A stretch of DNA of 64,000 nt from Apoderus coryli. Lineage: Eukaryota > Arthropoda > Insecta > Coleoptera > Attelabidae. A program made the translations under genes and the position numbers. The stretch is from NCBI GenBank assembly GCA_911728435.2, contig OU452198.1, positions 20,494,001 through 20,558,000 of the forward strand, given 5' to 3'. Shown here one piece after another: positions 31,779 to 41,640 of this stretch (positions within the stretch are counted from its first letter, which is position 1; every line of letters begins with the position of its first letter). A model generated the notes under the pieces. The model was not told the DNA's origin. It searched no databases and worked only from the letters and a program-made list of their open reading frames with translations.

Positions 31779-32234
31779 TGTAGTGCCGCCTTTATTGTAG
31801 TTCATCAAAACAACTTATAGTTGGACCAACGTTTTATTTTTCTTAATATTCAACAATTTTACACTTATAATAACTTAGATGATAAATGTTTATATACAAT
31901 GAAAACATGGTATTTACATCTTTTTCGTCTATTAACTGATTATTTCTAATTATAAAGGTGACTGTATTTATATGGCAATGTACGTGCTAGGTCTAGGTCA
32001 GCGTCAAGTGTGGCGCCTTGAATTATGTTATTATAAACACACCTGTTAATGGTTTTGTTTAATGTTTTGAATTATGTTATTATAATACGATTGTTTTGTT
32101 ATGTGTTTTTGGATTCTATTATCATAACACAATTGTAGATTTGTTATGCTATGTTTGTTTATGTAAGACTAATATTACTTATTTTAATAGGGTGAAATCT
32201 TGGTTAATACAGGGTGCAAACCGAGTGCACCACA
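31779..32234 (-). repeat. 3' LTR of the mdg1-like element
   Basis: Runs TGTGGTGCAC...GCACTACA on the minus strand. A purine-rich tract (AAAAGGAGGAGA at 32235-32246, minus) abuts it as polypurine primer. Confidence 0.92.
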
Positions 32235-32364
32235 TCTCCTCCTTTTGGGAGAATGAACTTCATTGTGGCCAGCAATGAAGGTCATTATCTGGTAATGCTT
32301 TATTATACACACCTAGAGTAAAATAAACTAAAAATAACTAAATGGATATATACAAAAACTTATA

Positions 32365-35300
32365 CTAATAATGTTTATGGCACTGCACTCTGTTTTTGTG
32401 GATATTCACGTCTCTGTTTTTTGTGTCTTTAATAGTACAATTTACACTATTTTGCTCACTGTTCACTATCACATGTGGTCCTTTGTACCATGGGTCGAAC
32501 TTCGTGCGATTTTCATTGCTTATCATGACTAAGTCTCCTTGTTGCACATCGATTCCTCTTGCTTTCCGATCGTATACCATTTTTCGCTTCTCTTTCTCCC
32601 TTTGTATAACTTCTTTGACGCGATTATGCGCTTCTTGAAGCCGATATCGAACTTCTTGATAGTAGGCCTCTATGTTATAGACCGGATCTATCGTTGAGTC
32701 GGTGAGGATGTCTGGAATTTCTGTTCTTCTACCAAATACCAACTCGAATGGGGTGTAGTTATGGTAAGAGCTCGGCGTTGTGTTGTAGCAAAAGTTGTAG
32801 TATGTTGTCCATTCGTCCCAATCTGTCTTAGCTTCATTTATGTACATCCGGATGTATTCGTTTAGTACTTTATGGTTCCTCTCGCATCCTCCCATTGATT
32901 GGCTGTGATATGCTGTTGAGAATTGATGGTCTATATTCAGCAGCTTAGTTATTTCTGCTAAAATTTCATTCTTATATTCGGTTCCCAGATCTGTTCTGAT
33001 CTGTTTCATTGGGCCGTATACGAGAATGAATTTGTTTACGATTGCTCTAGCGATTGTTCTGGCTTCCTTGTTTGGGATGGGTATGTTGACGATGTACTTG
33101 GTTAGGTCACATTGCATAGTGACTGCGTAAGCATTTCCTCTTGGTGTTGTCATAAATGGGCCGATTGTATCTATACATACAACTTCCATTGCTCTTTGTG
33201 GTGTAGGCGTTATTACCATAGGTTCCTGATGACCTGGTTTCCGTTTATTTAATTGGCATTTTTGGCATTGGTTGATATACTTGGCTACTTCCTTTGACAT
33301 TCCTTTCCATCTATACAGCGTGCGAAGTTTCTTGAGAAGTCGCTTTTGTCCGCAGTGTCCTCCTGATAACGGATTATCGTGATATTTTTCTATGAGTTTT
33401 AGCTTAGTTACCTTGTCTTTAATATTTTCGGGTTCCTTATATAACCGTATACTTTCCAATTTTAAGTATTTTTCTGCTGCTTCTTTTACTTCATTTATTG
33501 TATACAATTTAAATATATCATCATTCAATTTCATTTTTATGTGCAAAACATTATGATCGTCAGCTAACTCCTGGAGCTTAGACAAAATATTCTCTAGTGA
33601 ATATTTGCCGTTAACGAAATGTATGCTTGTTTCAGCGCTGAATTGTCCTCTTTTTCCCATAAACATCCGAAGATAGTTGGGCATAATTTCAAAACGGACT
33701 ACGGGCAGCTTAATTATGCTAATATTATCCATGGTTTCGTATACTTTTGGTAACTTTGCTTTTGTTTCCGTCTTTTCTTCTTGGGTCGGTTTCTCCTTTG
33801 TACTTCTAGTCATGGAACGGGTGATCGCTAATATTGTGGCAGATCCCTTGGTTATGTCTTTGAGATCGTTAATGGAAATTCTTGACAGGGCATCTGCTCC
33901 TACGTTGTCCTTTCCTTTTATGTATTGTACCTCGAAGTCGTATTCTTCCAAGTCGAGTCGCATTCGTGTAAGTTTTGACGATGGGTTCTTCATTGAGAAT
34001 AGATACACGAGTGGTTTGTGGTCTGATTTGACGATGAACTTGTTTCCGTAGAGATAGGGTCGGAAGTGTTTGATTGCCCAGTGGATTGCTGTTAGTTCTT
34101 GTTCTATGGTGGATTTGTTGGATTCTCCTTTCGTGAATGTCTTGGAGGCGTAAGCGATTGGTAGATCTTGTCCTTCGAACTGTTGTGACAGTATTGCTCC
34201 GCATGCTTGCTTTGATGCGTCTGTCGTAATTACGAATTGCTTACTAAAATCAGGGTATTGCAATATTTGGGGTTGCAATAGAGCCATTTTTAGCTTCTCA
34301 AACGAGGTCTGGCACTCCTTAGTCCATGTGAATGTAGAATTCTTTCTCGTAAGCTTGTTGAGTGGATGGCACATTTCAGCAAAATGCGGTATGAATCTTC
34401 TGTAGTAGTTGCAAAAGGCGACGAATCGTTTAACTGCTTCTGCATCCGCTGGTACAGGATATTTGTTTATCGCGTCGAATTTTGATTCGTCAGGCAGTAT
34501 TCCTTTATCTGTGATTTTGTGTCCTAGATAAGTAACTTCACTTTGAAAAAACTTACATTTTTGTGGATTCAGTTTGAGGTTGTACTTTCTACAAGTTTTG
34601 AAGACGCTTTTGAGGTTTTGTAGATGATGTTGTATGGAACAGCCGGTTACGATTAGATCGTCCATGTATAAGAATGCCTTTTCAGGTGTTATTCCAGCGA
34701 AAGCCATGCACATCATTCTTTGAAAGCTGTTGGGGCTTATCTTCAGTCCAAATGGAAATCTGTTGAATCTGTATGAGCCATATACTGTGCTGAACGTAGT
34801 GATATCTCTTGAGTTTTCGTTCAGAGGTATCTGATGAAAACCGGATTTCAAATCAAGCACTGAGAAGAATTTTGCTCTTCCCAGTTGATCCAATATGTCG
34901 TCTATGCGGGGTAATGGAAATTTGTCAGCTACTAACTTCTTGTTAAGCTGTCTGTAATCAACCACTAATCTCCATTTTTTGTCTCCATTCGGCGATTTTT
35001 TGGGTACCAATAGTATTGGACTGTTGTACTCTGCGGTTGAGGGCTCAATTATGTTATCTTCCATCATTCTTGTGATTTGCTTATTTATTTCTGCTAGTTG
35101 AGTGTGCGGCGTTCGGTAGTTTTTTATATATACTGGCGACGAATCTGTCAATTTAATTGACTGTTTGTAGAAATTATTTGTAGTCAGCCTGTCTGTTGAA
35201 AGTCCGAAAATATCTGAAAATTCTTTACATAACTTCACTATATCATTTCGTGCAAAATTTGGAATATCGGCGTTTAGTTCGTTTAATAGTTGATCGTTCC

Positions 35301-35955
35301 TAGTATCTGTCGAGTTGTGTATGTTGTATACCGTATAGTTGCTTAACCTTGTTGTTGTGATGTCAGCGATTTTTATTGTTGCATATGTGAATGTTGTGTT
35401 TATTAATCTAATTACTGGACTTGACCGTGATATAATTGAACTCGCTATAAAAACACCATCAGCAATTTCTTTATTGTCGACCAGGACATCTTCTTTTAAT
35501 TGTTCGAATTCTTTTATTTTTCTTAGAATTTCGCATCTAGGTGGTATTATCAGTTGGTCGTTGCGTGGGCCATTTAGTATGCGTATGGTTGTTCTGCCAT
35601 CAATGGACATCGTCCAAGTTGCATAGTCTAGATTGCAATTGTATTTGGTAATGAAATCTCTTCCAAGTATTCCATCTGATGGTATTGGAAATTTGTCGTC
35701 AACCACGTGGAAGGTATGCCGAAAATTGCAGCCATTGAGATAGATTATCATATTTATCGTACCATATGTTCTTGATAAACCATCGGTGACTCCTTTTATG
35801 TCGCTTGCGTATTTTTCGTTTGGTTTCAGGTGTCTATGTATCTTTGTCAATTTTATAAGTGATATATCCGCTCCCGTATCAACAATTAGCGTTGTATCTT
35901 CTCTTTTTGTTATGTCTGACTGGATGATGATGAAGTTCGAGAGCGATAGGTCCAT
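32365..35955 (-). CDS. Pol polyprotein of the mdg1-like element
   Basis: 1196 residues, intact. The aspartic protease has LIVDTGADISLI (residues 24-35). RT has LDLKSGFHQIPL, FPFGLK and catalytic YMDD (about 430). RNase H has TTDASKQACGAIL (about 576) and SDHKPLVYL. The integrase HHCC finger runs from H..PLSGGHCG to CQKC (about 858-905), with DDE residues in CIDTIGPF, RTDLGTEY and GCERNHKV (about 928, 988, 1020). GPHVI (about 1157) is the GPY/F-like module. Pol starts at an ATG 12 bases after the Gag stop and in another frame, so expression needs reinitiation or frameshifting. No env follows. Confidence 0.95.
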   Translation of the reverse strand: MDLSLSNFIIIQSDITKREDTTLIVDTGADISLIKLTKIHRHLKPNEKYASDIKGVTDGLSRTYGTINMIIYLNGCNFRHTFHVVDDKFPIPSDGILGRDFITKYNCNLDYATWTMSIDGRTTIRILNGPRNDQLIIPPRCEILRKIKEFEQLKEDVLVDNKEIADGVFIASSIISRSSPVIRLINTTFTYATIKIADITTTRLSNYTVYNIHNSTDTRNDQLLNELNADIPNFARNDIVKLCKEFSDIFGLSTDRLTTNNFYKQSIKLTDSSPVYIKNYRTPHTQLAEINKQITRMMEDNIIEPSTAEYNSPILLVPKKSPNGDKKWRLVVDYRQLNKKLVADKFPLPRIDDILDQLGRAKFFSVLDLKSGFHQIPLNENSRDITTFSTVYGSYRFNRFPFGLKISPNSFQRMMCMAFAGITPEKAFLYMDDLIVTGCSIQHHLQNLKSVFKTCRKYNLKLNPQKCKFFQSEVTYLGHKITDKGILPDESKFDAINKYPVPADAEAVKRFVAFCNYYRRFIPHFAEMCHPLNKLTRKNSTFTWTKECQTSFEKLKMALLQPQILQYPDFSKQFVITTDASKQACGAILSQQFEGQDLPIAYASKTFTKGESNKSTIEQELTAIHWAIKHFRPYLYGNKFIVKSDHKPLVYLFSMKNPSSKLTRMRLDLEEYDFEVQYIKGKDNVGADALSRISINDLKDITKGSATILAITRSMTRSTKEKPTQEEKTETKAKLPKVYETMDNISIIKLPVVRFEIMPNYLRMFMGKRGQFSAETSIHFVNGKYSLENILSKLQELADDHNVLHIKMKLNDDIFKLYTINEVKEAAEKYLKLESIRLYKEPENIKDKVTKLKLIEKYHDNPLSGGHCGQKRLLKKLRTLYRWKGMSKEVAKYINQCQKCQLNKRKPGHQEPMVITPTPQRAMEVVCIDTIGPFMTTPRGNAYAVTMQCDLTKYIVNIPIPNKEARTIARAIVNKFILVYGPMKQIRTDLGTEYKNEILAEITKLLNIDHQFSTAYHSQSMGGCERNHKVLNEYIRMYINEAKTDWDEWTTYYNFCYNTTPSSYHNYTPFELVFGRRTEIPDILTDSTIDPVYNIEAYYQEVRYRLQEAHNRVKEVIQREKEKRKMVYDRKARGIDVQQGDLVMISNENRTKFDPWYKGPHVIVNSEQNSVNCTIKDTKNRDVNIHKNRVQCHKHY

Positions 35956-35966
35956 ATTAAAAATAT

Positions 35967-37154
35967 TTACTGGCTTACCCCCGTTGGACCTAGTTGGGGG
36001 CCTTGATCGTTTCCCGCTTCTTCTTCTTGTGTATAGTGTCTTACGACGTGGTAGTTTTGTTGAGGTCTTCGTCTGTTGTTTCCTCTGGAATGTCTTGAGT
36101 ACATCTGTCGTTGTTGGTTGTTGCCATATGTTGATGAGTGTCTCTGGGGTTGATATTGCTGGCGGTGATGTTCGCGTGTGTGTTGTCCACCTCTGTTATA
36201 TGTGCTGTAGCCTCTTCTTCTTGAATTGTATCGGTTCGTATATAGAACTGTGTTGGGTTGAGTTGCTCCTGTATCCACCTCTATAAACTTTGACAATGCT
36301 TCGTGGCAGCTTGTAAAATTTCCAGCTTCCATTATCAGTCTCGTTCTGTCACTTCTGGCGTTGGACTTGAGCGTTTTGACCATGGTGTTGGTCGTGTATC
36401 GTTCCGCGACTGCGATTGGAACTCCTTCGTTAATGTAAGCTTTTCTTAGTAGACTTGTTAAGTTTTCCAATTCCGTAGCAAATTGTGCTGTGTCCTTATG
36501 ATTTTGGCGTAGCGAAGCCATTTTTCCAGCTACTAACTCTGATTTATCATGGATGGTATTATTTTTTATTTTGTCAATTATATCCTGTAGACTATCTGTT
36601 GGGAGAACATTGTCTCTTGCTTTTCCAACGAGTTTTGTCTTGACGTATGTTATGGCGTGATTTTCATGTCCTTCAGCGTTATCTTGTAACAGTTGCAATG
36701 CGTCCAAGAATGATTGAAGTTTCTCCGCGGCTCCATTGTATTCGTTCGGCAGTATTTGGTGCGCGAAGTTGAAGAATTCGACCGTTGTCATAGCCATTTT
36801 TGCTGGTACTTCAATTTCTTCGTCCTCTTGTATGTTTTGTGGATTGATTGGTTCGAAATAGCTTGTGGGAATTATATACGGTACCTTTAGTGCTTGGTAT
36901 GCGCGTAGGGTTTTGTCTCTAGCGATGTCGAAAATATTTTTCGTGAAAATACGTTGGTTTTCATTTAACTCAGGGTAATATACTTTAATTATTCTGACTA
37001 TATTATTATACAATTTTAGTAAATTATCTCTTACTTCGTCATGAATCGCTGTTGATTTGGGTATTTCTGTTTTTAAAACACGTTTTGCCTCTTTGATTAC
37101 TGCTTCCTTAAGGTATACTAATTGCGCTGCTACTTCTTCCCAGTTTTGAGTCAT
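35967..37154 (-). CDS. Gag of the mdg1-like element
   Basis: 395 residues. Helical capsid-like region up to about residue 300 (KMAMTTVEFFNFAHQILPNE is within it). The C-terminus is rich in Arg, Gly and Gln (RYNSRRRGYSTYNRGG, RHSRGNNRRRPQQ) instead of CCHC zinc knuckles, and such basic tails can take over RNA binding in this clade. It starts at an ATG directly after the stop of the small upstream frame, with no intervening base, and ends 11 bases before Pol, so the three frames are tightly packed as on one messenger. Confidence 0.85.
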   Translation of the reverse strand: MTQNWEEVAAQLVYLKEAVIKEAKRVLKTEIPKSTAIHDEVRDNLLKLYNNIVRIIKVYYPELNENQRIFTKNIFDIARDKTLRAYQALKVPYIIPTSYFEPINPQNIQEDEEIEVPAKMAMTTVEFFNFAHQILPNEYNGAAEKLQSFLDALQLLQDNAEGHENHAITYVKTKLVGKARDNVLPTDSLQDIIDKIKNNTIHDKSELVAGKMASLRQNHKDTAQFATELENLTSLLRKAYINEGVPIAVAERYTTNTMVKTLKSNARSDRTRLIMEAGNFTSCHEALSKFIEVDTGATQPNTVLYTNRYNSRRRGYSTYNRGGQHTREHHRQQYQPQRHSSTYGNNQQRQMYSRHSRGNNRRRPQQNYHVVRHYTQEEEAGNDQGPQLGPTGVSQ

Positions 37155-37415
37155 CTACACGTGCTCGTTTTGACTTTTAGTTACTATGTTTCTGCAAATG
37201 TCCTTTTTCAATCCTCTTCTGTATGCTTTAGCGTATCTTTCAATTGCCATTAATATAATTACTACCGTGATGATATACAATAAAATTTTTACGTCCAAAG
37301 GGGCTTGAATGGTTTGTTCGTCGAGGATCAAATTAGCGTTGACTACTCCCGTATTGGTGACGTCTGAGTGCTTCGAGTTCGTCGTTCCCATATTAGTATA
37401 TAAAATTTGACTCAC
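37155..37415 (-). CDS. Small membrane-anchored protein upstream of Gag
   Basis: 86 residues. A second Met at residue 9 gives MGTTNSKH, a good N-myristoylation context (Gly2, small residue at position 6, no Pro). A hydrophobic segment ILLYIITVVIILMAIE (about 45-60) is followed by a basic stretch (KAYRRGLKKD), predicting a single membrane span with a positive cytosolic tail. The stop abuts the Gag ATG. Small frames of this type occur upstream of gag in some insect Ty3/gypsy elements, to my knowledge without an assigned function. Inference: a membrane tether or matrix-like accessory for particle assembly. Confidence 0.6.
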   Translation of the reverse strand: MSQILYTNMGTTNSKHSDVTNTGVVNANLILDEQTIQAPLDVKILLYIITVVIILMAIERYAKAYRRGLKKDICRNIVTKSQNEHV

Positions 37416-37457
37416 TCTTAAGTTTCTCTATCTGGGACTGCTTTACAGAATCAAATT

Positions 37458-37475
37458 CGTTGGGCAGGATCGCCA
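37458..37475 (-). promoter_or_regulatory. Primer-binding site
   Basis: Minus-strand TGGCGATCCTGCCCAACG directly follows the 5' LTR with no gap. tRNA identity not determined. Confidence 0.7.
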
Positions 37476-37931
37476 TGTAGTGCCGCCTTTATTGTAGTTC
37501 ATCAAAACAACTTATAGTTGGACCAACGTTTTATTTTTCTTAATATTCAACAATTTTACACTTATCATAACTTAGATGATAAATGTTTATATACAATGAA
37601 AACATGGTATTTACATCTTTTTCGTCTATTAACTGATTATTTCTAATTATAAAGGTGACTGTATTTATATGGCAATGTACGTGCTAGGTCTAGGTCAGCG
37701 TCAAGTGTGGCGCCTTGAATTATGTTATTATAAACACACCTGTTAATGGTTTTGTTTAATGTTTTGAATTATGTTATTATAATACGATTGTTTTGTTATG
37801 TGTTTTTGGATTCTATTATCATAACACAATTGTAGATTTGTTATGCTATGTTTGTTTATGTAAGACTAATATTACTTATTTTAATAGGGTGAAATCTTGG
37901 TTAATACAGGGTGCAAACCGAGTGCACCACA
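37476..37931 (-). repeat. 5' LTR of the mdg1-like element
   Basis: 456 bp, near-identical to 31779-32234. Followed by the CTGG target copy. Confidence 0.92.
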
Positions 37932-38159
37932 CTGGCAAAGCTTAATATTTCATTTGTTAACAAAATTCACTACTTAGGTAGTTATGCATGGTAGGTCCGG
38001 TTTTCGTAGCTTTAGCAGTAGGTATTCTATTGATTTAACAAATATTGCATTAATACTCATTTTATCCATTTACACTGGCTTAGATTTTAAATTATTTAAA
38101 TAGTTTTTTTATGGTATCAAACCAAACAGATCAATAACGCCGACTTAATAAATGTTTTT

Positions 38160-40175
38160 TTTTTTAGTACTCGAAGCAACTGATCCTGTCACAAGTGCCA
38201 CAATAAATAATATAATTATTGAATGTCCATTGGATATTGCTAATGAACTTGGCATCAGCGGCGGTGATGGTGAGCCCTTATCACCTGAGGCAGGGCCTTT
38301 AGGTTCAACATATAACAGTATTAAACAGTGAAAATGATCATCCAAATCAAGATGCCGATGAGGGCGTTTCTTCACGAAATTAAAGTGTCTGATAAACTTT
38401 ATGAGCCATCTAATGATAGCCACATCTCAAATTCGGATGAAGAGTTGATAGACAATGAAAACAGCGATAAATCCAATGAGATAGAAATACTTCCGAGTTC
38501 AACGATTGCGAGTGAAGAACCTAGACGCAAACGTTCTTTAAAAGGTCAGGGTGACTGCACATCATGGCAAAAAAATATCAATATTGCGAAAAGAAGAAAA
38601 GGAGAAGAATACCAAGGACGAAAGCTATGTTAAAGACAAAAAGACAGCTTGATCCTGCCAGTTCTAGCAAGTTGTGTTCTAAGACTCAAACCAGATTCTG
38701 TAATACATTTACGAGGATCGTTACAAAATATTTGAAAACTTTTGGCAAAATATGGATTGGGGTCAAAAAAAAGGTGTTTGTTTCAGGATTGATAGATGTA
38801 TGTTCGCCAAAATCAAGAAAACATAATTACGAATCTGTGCGTCCCAAAAAAGCCGTTACTTTTATGTATCACTTGAAAAAAGATAACAAAAGGTTAAGTG
38901 TATGCAAACTGATGTTTTTGAATACGTTAAGGATTGGGGAATGGACTGCTAGAGAATGGGCTTTAAAAGTGCACCACAACTCCTCTTTTAATGTAAGTAA
39001 ATGCAATATCCCGCTAAAACCTAAACAAAATAAACATTTGGAATCATTTTTAAACGAGTTGCCAATCTAGTAAGCTATATTTAGAGTCCATTTTTAAATC
39101 TAAAAAAGAACTGTATGATGTATATGTTGAAAACTGTTCTGAAGCTAAAATAAAGCCATTATCTCTGACTCAGTTTAAAATTTTTTTTACACGGATGAAC
39201 ATTGGATTGTTTCAACCTAAAAAGGATCAGTGCGATCTGTGTTGCATGTACGAAGTAAATAACCTAAGTGAGGAGAAATGGTTAGAACATCAACAAAGAA
39301 AAGAAGTTGCGAGAAGAGAAATGAAGGCAGATACAGAAAGAGCTAAATTAGATAAAAGTTTACTGGTGATTACAATGGACCTACAGGCGGTTCTTCTGTG
39401 TCCTTTTTTAAAAGCCTCGGCCATATACTATAAAAAAAATTAATATTTCATAATTTTACAATGTTTAATAATGTAACATGAAGTTACTTGTTACGTCTGG
39501 CATGAGGCTGAGGGAAATGTTACAGCTAATGAATTCTCCTCGTGCATCGTAGACTATATCGAGAAAAATTATAATGAACAGTTAAAGGAGATAATTTTAT
39601 GGAGTGACGGTTGCACGTACCAAAATCGGAACTCGATATTGGCAAACGCCCTACTACAATGTTCAGCTTTAAAAAATGTATGTATTATTCAGAAGATTTT
39701 GGAGAAGGGTCATACCCAAATGAGTTGCGATTCAGTGCATAGTGTGATAGAGCGGAAAATGAGGAATAGAATTATAAGTGTTCCAGCTGATTATGTAAAT
39801 TTAATTGAAACTGCGCGAAAAAATCCTATGCCTTATAATGTAATTTACTTAGAACACACATTTTTTAAGGCTTACTCTAATTTAAAATATTATACTTCTA
39901 TTCGTCCTGGAAAAAAGACAGGTGACCCAGTTGTTACGGACTTGAGAGCGCTTAATTATAATGGATCAGATCTTACGATTGAATATAAATTCAAAATGAC
40001 AGACACCTGGCAGTGTATCCCACAAAGACCCGGAAAATTTTCAGTCCAAAAACCGGTTAGTTTATACACCACTGCTCCTGGAATTCAAAAGGATAAATAT
40101 GACCACTTGCAAGAACTAACTAAAGTTCTTAAGGCAGACTACCATCTGTTTTACAAAAAATTAAAATATTATTAA
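38160..40175 (+). pseudogene. Transposase-like gene of a little-described superfamily
   Basis: An acidic, Ser-rich N-terminal part (to about 38520) is followed by a basic stretch, MFLNTLRIGEWTAREWALK (about 38915), a broken segment near 39068, MNIGLFQPKKDQCDLCCMYE (39195), a helical KEVARREMKADTER region, ITMDLQAVLLCP (39370), LWSDGCTYQNRNSILANALL (39597) and EKGHTQMSCDSVHSVIERK (39702). The pattern MDLQ.VL.CP / SDGC.GQNRN / GHT....DSVH..IE matches abundant uncharacterised insect proteins (DUF7869-like) that I take for DDE-type transposases. The three acidic positions are plausible catalytic residues. At least two frame breaks (39068, 39440-39480) make this copy non-functional. It lies inside the terminal-repeat pair and is its likely mobiliser. 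Confidence 0.65.
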
Positions 40176-40469
40176 TTTGTTTTTGTTTGTAGTTTGTGTT
40201 TTTATTTTAAAAATATAATGCCATTCAACAGATTAGTTTAATTTTAATTTAATAAGCCTTACCAAACTCGTAAGTATAGACAATTAATAAAACCTAAACC
40301 TCGTAAGTTACTTTTTTAGTCATAATTCTGCAATATTACTCTAAAATCAAAAAAATGCACACCGTGTTGTTTATAAACAATATTTACAGGATATAGTAAT
40401 TAGATTTTTATTTTAAATAGAAGATTGCAAAATATAACGTTTTTTGTCTCTCCTGAAAAATTTTGTGCC

Positions 40470-40625
40470 AGGCACTTACGTGGTATGAGAATATTGTCGA
40501 CGATATGTAAAAATTAAATAAATAAAAACCTCAAGTTAACCCAATAAAAGTTTCTATTTAACTTTTTGTTGTACCGTTTATAGTTTCTCAGATAAGGTAG
40601 TGGTCCCTCTTAAACGGGCCACCCG
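40470..40625 (-). repeat. Right terminal inverted repeat
   Basis: Reverse complement of 29918-30040 plus 31264-31300. Uninterrupted here, which is what shows that the left copy was split. Confidence 0.85.
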
Positions 40626-40629
40626 GTAC

Positions 40630-41270
40630 CAAATTGTCTCCTTAATTTGCGGTTGACTGTTATCCACATATTTTCAACGTTCTGAGTGTGAACGTCCGCA
40701 TCATTAGGGTCGACAAAATTCTCATCATTTTGTTTTCGAACATATATTCTCAAAATAGTCATACCAAATGTTTAATGTAATCTAATGCTATTTTTACTTT
40801 GAGAATTCTTATTCTCAATATAATCGTATTAAATTTTCAATGTAATCAGATGCTATACTTTCTTCTAAACCCTGTATGTTATGATTAAGTAACCAGTTTA
40901 TTTAATTGAACTCTACATTTTTATGGAATAAGTAGTAATTACTCCTAAAATGTGTATTCAAGCATCCTAAAATTAAATATTCATTTGCTCCATTCAAATT
41001 AATACCATTGAGAATTTGATAATCTACATTGAAATAGATATGTAGGTACTTGGGAATATACAAATCTAACATATGTTTGAATTGAAACTTATCGAATTAA
41101 ACCAAGAATTTATTTTTTGTGTGTAGTCATCTGAGTGAAAATTTCTGATATTTTGTATTGAAGGAGGACAAAAAGACTAAGATATTCGAAATAAATAATG
41201 GGTTTTGGGAGTTTTATATTTATGTAAAGCATCAAAGCTTTAACGAGTGCTGATGATGGCTGGACTGAGC
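40630..41270. other. No gene seen
   Basis: AT-rich. Ends in TAACGAGTGCTGATGATGG, a (GATGAT)-type motif found at many LINE 3' ends. Confidence 0.4.
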
Positions 41271-41314
41271 GCGTCCGAATAACAACTGACTTAAGTCAGT
41301 TGTTATTCGGACGC
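41271..41314. repeat. Perfect 44-bp palindrome
   Basis: GCGTCCGAATAACAACTGAC plus TTAA-centred mirror arm, 22 bp each, no spacer. Directly abuts the next palindrome. Confidence 0.95.
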
Positions 41315-41352
41315 AATGACACAACCCTGCTTTAAAGCAGGGTTGTGTCATT
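41315..41352. repeat. Perfect 38-bp palindrome
   Basis: AATGACACAACCCTGCTTT and its exact reverse complement, 19 bp each, no spacer. Confidence 0.95.
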
Positions 41353-41454
41353 GCACCGACCTTGTTTTCCATGTTTGTGGGAAAGGTCATTAAACTTGTT
41401 AAGGATGATGATGATGATTCGTAGACAAGCCGGGACAAAGATCTATCTATATCA

Positions 41455-41640
41455 GTCATTAAGATTCAATACGCGGATGAGAAGGATTTCCTAGCTGATA
41501 GAGACGAGGATCTGCAATATATACTTAATGTATTTAACAAGAGTATCGGACTTAAAGTGAATATAAAGAAAACATAGATTCTCTACCAACCTGTGGCGGT
41601 ACCACCAGGACCTAAACTACAAAGTAAGGGATAAACGTGT
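41455..41640 (+). pseudogene. LINE RT fragment
   Basis: The frame reads IQYADEKDFLADRDEDLQYI then LKVNIKKT, the (Y)ADD-box region of a non-LTR RT with the second Asp replaced by Glu, followed by a KT motif. A different LINE lineage from the one that starts directly after it. Confidence 0.6.

Larger units (their letters stand above)
31779..37931 (-). mobile_element. Complete mdg1-like Ty3/gypsy element
   Basis: A 6,153-bp element with 456-bp LTRs and CTGG target duplication (31775-31778, 37932-37935). Order on the minus strand: LTR, primer site, small membrane-protein frame, Gag, Pol, polypurine tract, LTR. All three frames are intact. One LTR mismatch was noted (CTTATAATAAC versus CTTATCATAAC), so insertion is recent. 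Confidence 0.93.
29918..40625 (+). mobile_element. Nested DNA transposon with about 160-bp terminal inverted repeats
   Basis: Both ends read CGGGTGGCCCGTTTAAGAGG inwards and stay near-identical for about 125 bp, with weaker match to about 160 bp. They are flanked by GTAC on each side (29914-29917, 40626-40629). It encloses a transposase relic (38160-40175, plus), a fold-back element inside the left terminus (30041-31263) and an mdg1-like LTR element (31779-37931). Subtracting these leaves about 3.3 kb. GTAC is palindromic, so the true target duplication may be shorter. The superfamily is not certain. Confidence 0.8.
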
